DNA of 64,000 nucleotides from Eudromia elegans (taxonomy: Eukaryota; Chordata; Aves; Tinamiformes; Tinamidae). The notes beneath the pieces were generated by a model that made no database searches, was not told the DNA's origin, and worked only from the letters and a program-made list of their open reading frames with translations. This document shows positions 59,419 to 64,000 of this stretch, one piece after another. The translations under genes were made by a program, and so were the position numbers. The stretch is taken from the NCBI GenBank assembly GCA_003342815.1, contig PTEX01000138.1, forward strand, positions 1,144,543-1,208,542. Reading direction: 5' to 3'. The number at the start of each line of letters is the position of its first letter. The stretch's first letter is position 1.

Positions 59419-59518
59419 TCACCACACTCGGCACTTGTTAGCAGGATCCATGTAGTTCGTCTTGGTGCATGAAAATGCTTCAGAAAACTCTGGGGAGTTT
59501 TGCAATGATCCTATGACC
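59419..59518 (-). CDS. MME: MME terminal coding exon
   Basis: Acceptor cttctcttttgttttaaag, TGA at 59421-59419. It completes the split Arg codon and encodes [20 protein letters not shown] then [12 protein letters not shown]. The two Cys are the partners expected at human 734 and 746, and the CRVW terminus is the family hallmark. Confidence 0.97.
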
Positions 59519-62430
59519 CTTTAAAACAAAAGAGAAGCATTTTGGCTTTACTAATTCTGTTTAAAACAACCCCAAACCTGCATTTTGTAACTTCTTTTGC
59601 TTCATCCAAAATACAGCGTGAAATGCCCGTGTTTCCAAGCTCTGACAACAGCTTTCCTTTCTCCTAACACAGTGCAGCATGCTGCTTCTGGTCGTTTTTA
59701 TCTGCTGCAAACCCCAAACCATAGGCCTGTCCCTTTACCATTGATGGCTCTTAAGCTCTCACTGGCTTTGCCAGCAATAGCTTCATTGCCTGCCATGAAT
59801 TTCCACTGGGGATTTGTCACAGCTCGGTCTGCACGACAGATCCCCTGGGAAAGGGAGGCCGAACGCTGCGCGCAGGGAGCGTGTTCACGTGTACTCTCAA
59901 AGCAGCCGAGTTTCACCAGGATCACACGGCTTCTGCGGATAGTATCCACAAATATTCCAGTGAATAAATTTCCTGGAAAAAACACTCACACAAACAGCAG
60001 TTTTCAAGTGATTATGAAGATCATCCAGCTAAAACAGCTTTTAAACATGTAACTGAGCATCTCTATGCTGGGAATTGCTCCTTCCTTCAGGAAGGAGATT
60101 CACTATGCACATATCTGTGTGGCAAAACAACTTAACTTTGAATGTCTAACAGTTACTGATCCATATTGATTGCGGATCAGGAAATATTTAAGGAACTGAT
60201 TCTGTGACTCATCTGTGATGATCTTGTGAATAACTGTGCTGATAAGACTCAGCAGCAGCACGAAGTGTCCCAAGAGGTGGTGAACAGAAACAGGTGACAC
60301 TCAGCAGCTGACAGACGTTTGTGACAGTTTGACTGGTTCCAACACACCAAAGAAAGCACTTGGTATCTGCCTTGGGGAGTCAGCCGCAGCACAGGGGATC
60401 ACACGGGAAATCATGGAAAAGCTGCCTCGTATGAAGCAGCAATCCTGCATTCCCAGGGCTAGACCCCAGGAGAGGGGTTTGACCAGAAACGAAGCAGGAA
60501 AATACTCGGTGTTTACTAAAATGCTACTTATATCTAACATATTTCTTTAAAAAAGTCACTAGAACATGAATCTGCTTCCTTCATGGACATCCCTAGGACC
60601 AATGAGGTTTGGTAAATAAGCAAGGCCTGACCTGTGACTGTTACTGCACGGATGTTTTGGCACAGACTGTTACAACTTTTTATAGTGGAGAAAAGCTTCT
60701 ACTCGTCCAGTACTCAGAGCTGTCAGTCCAGAGACTACAATATTACTATGCCAATAAAAACATTCATGCAAAATAGCCTGTCCTACCTGCAAAAAGAGAC
60801 ATTCTGCATTCAGAGTAGCAGATGAAATTAAGAGCATTGGGGGCCATTATGACCTTTTAATATTATGTCATTAAGCAGTAATTTTGTGGGAATGTCTCCT
60901 GTAGTGAAATGTTTTCTATTTTAGACCTCTAATGTGGTCTAAAAGTCCTAAGTCTGAAAATTGAGCACTTCTAAAAATATGAGTATGATTTGTCGTGAAT
61001 ACTTGTGTAACTGGGTATGAGGTTTGCAGCCTTTCTCGCTGATGCACGAACGCCACCTAATATGTCCAAAGCATACGCAGATACAATGACGCGAGGATGC
61101 ACAAGCAAGGAACTTAACGGACCCATGAAATAATAAATAATGCAATATAATAATACAAATCAGGTGTGCACAGAGCGGTGAACCGCTGCAGAGCCTCAGG
61201 GGCAGCGTGACCAGCCCCACTGAGGGCAGCACGTCGGGCGGGGGCGCCTCGAGCGGGCTCGGCACAAAAGCCACCCACGGTGAAGTGCCGGTCAGATGGC
61301 AGTGAGGGAACAGCCACTGCCTTCACCAAATACTTGAGCGTGTGGGATTAGCAGAATAAGTCTTTGGTGAAAAGCCGCTGAAGGAAAGATATTGGAATTA
61401 ATGAACTGAACTGTATCAGAAAAGAAATCAGCCACTGTGTGTGTGAGTCCTGGGGAGGACACAGCCTTCCAGAGCCAGCAGGCGCTGTGATGTCCGCTGT
61501 GCTACGTGATCTCACGGGACTTGTCCAAACAGACTTAGTAGAGCAAAAAGTTACATCAGTAATGAACAGGTTGTTCTGCCTTAAGTTAAATGAAAGGACC
61601 CCAGTTTGGAACAGCTTGTTCTGGCAGAGGGGTTTCTAGTTCCAGCTAAGCACCAAACTGACAAAGCTGTGCTCACGCGGGATGGCTGGAGGGGCAGGCT
61701 CTGTCTCTCACCCATTTTCAGACAGCCACCCTAATACACTTCCCATATGCCAGATTGCACCCTGGTGCACTGGAATAGGGTTCTCTGAGATCCATAAGTA
61801 TGGGATAAGTGTGCTGCACTTAAAATTTATGCTGAAGATTATTAAACATACTGACCTGAATTTGCCTGGGCTGTGCACATCAGTTTTGATGGAGTTCACA
61901 GCATATTCTGGTCTGTATGTTCCACACCAAACCTACGCATGTAACAAAGAAAAGGATTTGTTAGGAACAAGCTTTCTCAAGACAACACCTGCCTTCATTT
62001 CACTATGAAATACTTAATGCTGTGAGAATACATTTTACATCAGAACATAGTGAGGAGAAAATAGAAAAGCCCACTGTTGTTGTCAAACTGTCTGGAGCAC
62101 GTGGGCGCCAGAAAATGCCTGCCACTCTTATTCCTGGATGTATTCATGCATGGAGAGAGGCCTACAACTCCCTCACAGGACTTTGTTCTCTCTGCTTTGC
62201 AGTGGGCACTGCTCAGCTTAGCAACTCGGCCAGCTCATGCTATGATTGACAGAGTTGGCCTGCTCTTGCAGATATGTTGTTAAAACACAATTCAGAATGA
62301 TTTTAATAGCTTTCAATCAAGAAGTATAAAATACCTGTGCAAAGTTCAGAAAAAACAGCTGTTTATGGTTCATTTCAAGGCCAGGAAGAAGTTTTTCTTT
62401 TCCGTTCTTTTTCACAAAGTTTTCGTAGGC
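59419..62430 (-). CDS. MME: MME (neprilysin, CD10), last three coding exons (gene-level entry, truncated by window edge)
   Basis: Type II membrane zinc metallopeptidase of the M13 family. It cleaves small extracellular peptides such as enkephalins, natriuretic peptides and amyloid beta. Exons on the minus strand: 62430-62335, 61932-61856, 59518-59419, joined in frame by GT-AG junctions, for the C-terminal 90 residues. Visible features: [40 protein letters not shown], and the CRVW terminus. The His and Arg corresponding to human His711 and Arg717 (VHSPGKFR) and the Cys positions 694, 734 and 746 are conserved. The HExxH and ExxxD zinc exons and the membrane anchor lie beyond the right edge. 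The gene is convergent with PLCH1. Confidence 0.97.
61856..61932 (-). CDS. MME: MME exon, second from last (substrate-binding His/Arg)
   Basis: Acceptor ttctttgttacatgcgtag, donor TTCAG|gtcagt, 77 nt. It encodes [20 protein letters not shown] then SPGKF with a split Arg codon. It contains the His711 and Arg717 equivalents that stabilise substrate and transition state in human neprilysin, and the Cys694 equivalent of a disulfide. Confidence 0.97.
62335..62430 (-). CDS. MME: MME exon, third from last
   Basis: Acceptor ctcaattttgcag, donor CAG|gtattt, 96 nt, phase 0-0. It encodes [20 protein letters not shown] then [12 protein letters not shown]. It matches mammalian neprilysin with conservative changes. 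Confidence 0.97.
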
Positions 62431-64000
62431 CTGCAAAATTGAGTAGAACTGTTAGAACTTCCTGTCCACGCTGTTAAAATGCAATGATGACACGGAGCAG
62501 CATGGAGTCTTGGACACGGCATCGACTAGTGTGCAGGTCATCCATCTTAATGCATGCCACCTTTAAGCAGAAAATCGAGGGGTCATTTCTTAGTATCAGA
62601 GCACAAGTGGCCTGACTGCATCAGGAGGGATTTCTCACGGAATGGACTTTGCAGTACTGATTCATACTGGGGTTTGGTGAAACTGCCCGACTTGTGTTGG
62701 AATAAATGACAGTAGATTGTCTTCTTTTAGCTTGTTTCTCCCATAGGAAAAGAAGTAGTTAACGGAGTAACTTCAGGAAGATGGGCAAACCAGGTAACTA
62801 GATTACACATCTTTTTGTAAGGAAAAACAAGAATGCAAAGGAGGCCACTTGCGTTCTGAAGTGTAATAGCTACTGCATCGGTGCTTCAGTGCATTCAATT
62901 CCTTTGAACTGTTGTATGTATTTTCTGGAAAAATCACAGGATTTATGATTAATTAATGGCTGTATGAGGCAAGACTGTTCCATGTTAAAAAATACACACA
63001 AGACACAGTGTATTCTTCAATGGAAAAGGCTGAGATTCTCGGTCATCCCCGTCCTGGGAGATGTGGTAAGGTGTGAGCGAGCTCCGTGACAAACCAGCCT
63101 CCAAGGCCGCCGTTCGTTCGGCGCTGGCCGCCTCGCTGAACCCTCTTCCTCAGCAGCTCCTTCTCCTGCAGATTCTGTGCGCCGGGGATCAGTTGCCCTC
63201 AGTCGCACCTTGTAGCACAAAGCACCACGGTCAGGGCTTTCCTCGGGCTCGGTACCAGGGACCGGCGTAGTTGAGGTGTCACCTAATGCTGTGGCACCCG
63301 GCACACAGGTGCCAAGGGGTTCCAATGGCTAAGTCCACACGCCTCTGCCTGAGGAGGAGCAAGGGAGCTCCAAGACAGTTTGTATGTGACCAAAGGGTTC
63401 GCTCTTCCTCTGTCTGTTCATCTTTCCCTCACCTCATTCTCTCCATTAGAGTTAAGACATCAAGGTTCAACTGCGGCGAAAATCTTTCTCTTCTCTTATT
63501 CTATAGACCACGCATGCTGGTCTCTTTCCTAGTTTGTTGTTATCTCACAAGTTAGCTATATCAATGCATTCCCTATGCTTTTGCCACTTACTGTGTTAGA
63601 GTCTAAAATGATACACCTCTGCTGACACCTATTTCTCCTGCATACAATGCAGAATTCCATTTTTAAAGGAATGCAATGCAGGATCCAGTTTCTCTAGTAT
63701 AAAACTCATCCTGCAGTGAAGAAAAGAGTTCTGTTATATATCAAACGCAGCATTATGAAAAGGAGAACTTTCATCTTTGCAGAATTTTGATTTTCTTTAT
63801 TGGACTAGAAGTAAGACTGTAGGCTTTTTTTTTTTTTTTTTTTTTTAATAAATTGTAGAAGACTTCCAAACCTTTCAAAAGTGAGAACAGCTGCTCTCGC
63901 ATCTTCCTCATGGAGACCAAGGGTCAAGGTATTGTTAGTGCAACATTAATGATAGAAGAATGCTGACAAATTGGTAAGTATTGAGACTACAGACAGCGCT
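62431..64000 (-). other. MME: MME intron reaching the window edge
   Basis: The next upstream MME exon (the GENIADNGG segment) was looked for on the minus strand and is not present before 64000. The stretch holds AT-rich sequence, a CpG-rich patch at 63080-63260 and a T run at 63824-63846. Confidence 0.65.

Noticed and set aside
63850..63932. Exon-like segment flanked by ttgtag and aaggtatt near the right edge
   Set aside because: Both strands give short open readings, neither matches the MME exon expected there, and the T run next to it suggests decayed retroposon or simple sequence.

Overview
The window is vertebrate nuclear DNA, almost certainly from a bird. Coding sequence is broken into short exons with GT-AG introns. 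The intergenic DNA carries two 3'-end fragments of CR1 LINEs of the avian type, and it alternates between AT-rich stretches and compact CpG-rich blocks. One 85-base run of N marks an assembly gap. The species cannot be fixed from the sequence alone.

Left third (1-23 kb, + strand): the 3' two-thirds of PLCH1 (phospholipase C eta-1). Fifteen coding exons run from 731 to 21123. They encode the end of the catalytic X domain, the acidic/basic X-Y linker, the Y domain, the C2 domain and a very long disordered tail carried mostly on one 2.1-kb terminal exon. The PH domain, EF hands and first half of X lie upstream of the window.

Middle (23-58 kb): this looks like an intergenic desert but holds one gene that simple ORF calling misses. 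A two-coding-exon micropeptide gene on the + strand (47899-47911 joined to 51947-52041) encodes a 35-residue single-pass membrane protein. It matches STRIT1 (DWORF), the SERCA-activating peptide of heart and slow muscle. It has a TATA/MEF2-like box and a muscle E-box just upstream, a noncoding third exon, and a C-rich minisatellite with an assembly gap in intron 1. The rest of the interval holds two CR1 fragments, tandem repeats, homopolymer tracts and a series of CpG-rich blocks with no recognised protein.

Right end (58-64 kb, - strand): the last three coding exons of MME (neprilysin/CD10), ending in the family's Cys-Arg-Val-Trp C-terminus, with a plausible polyadenylation signal. PLCH1 and MME are therefore convergent, about 38 kb apart stop to stop, with STRIT1 between them. 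As I recall it, this is the gene order at human 3q25, in a much shorter interval.

The three genes do not form one pathway. PLCH1 makes IP3 and diacylglycerol from PIP2, STRIT1 regulates calcium uptake into the sarcoplasmic reticulum, and MME degrades extracellular peptides. PLCH1 and STRIT1 both touch calcium handling, but nothing in the sequence indicates co-regulation.
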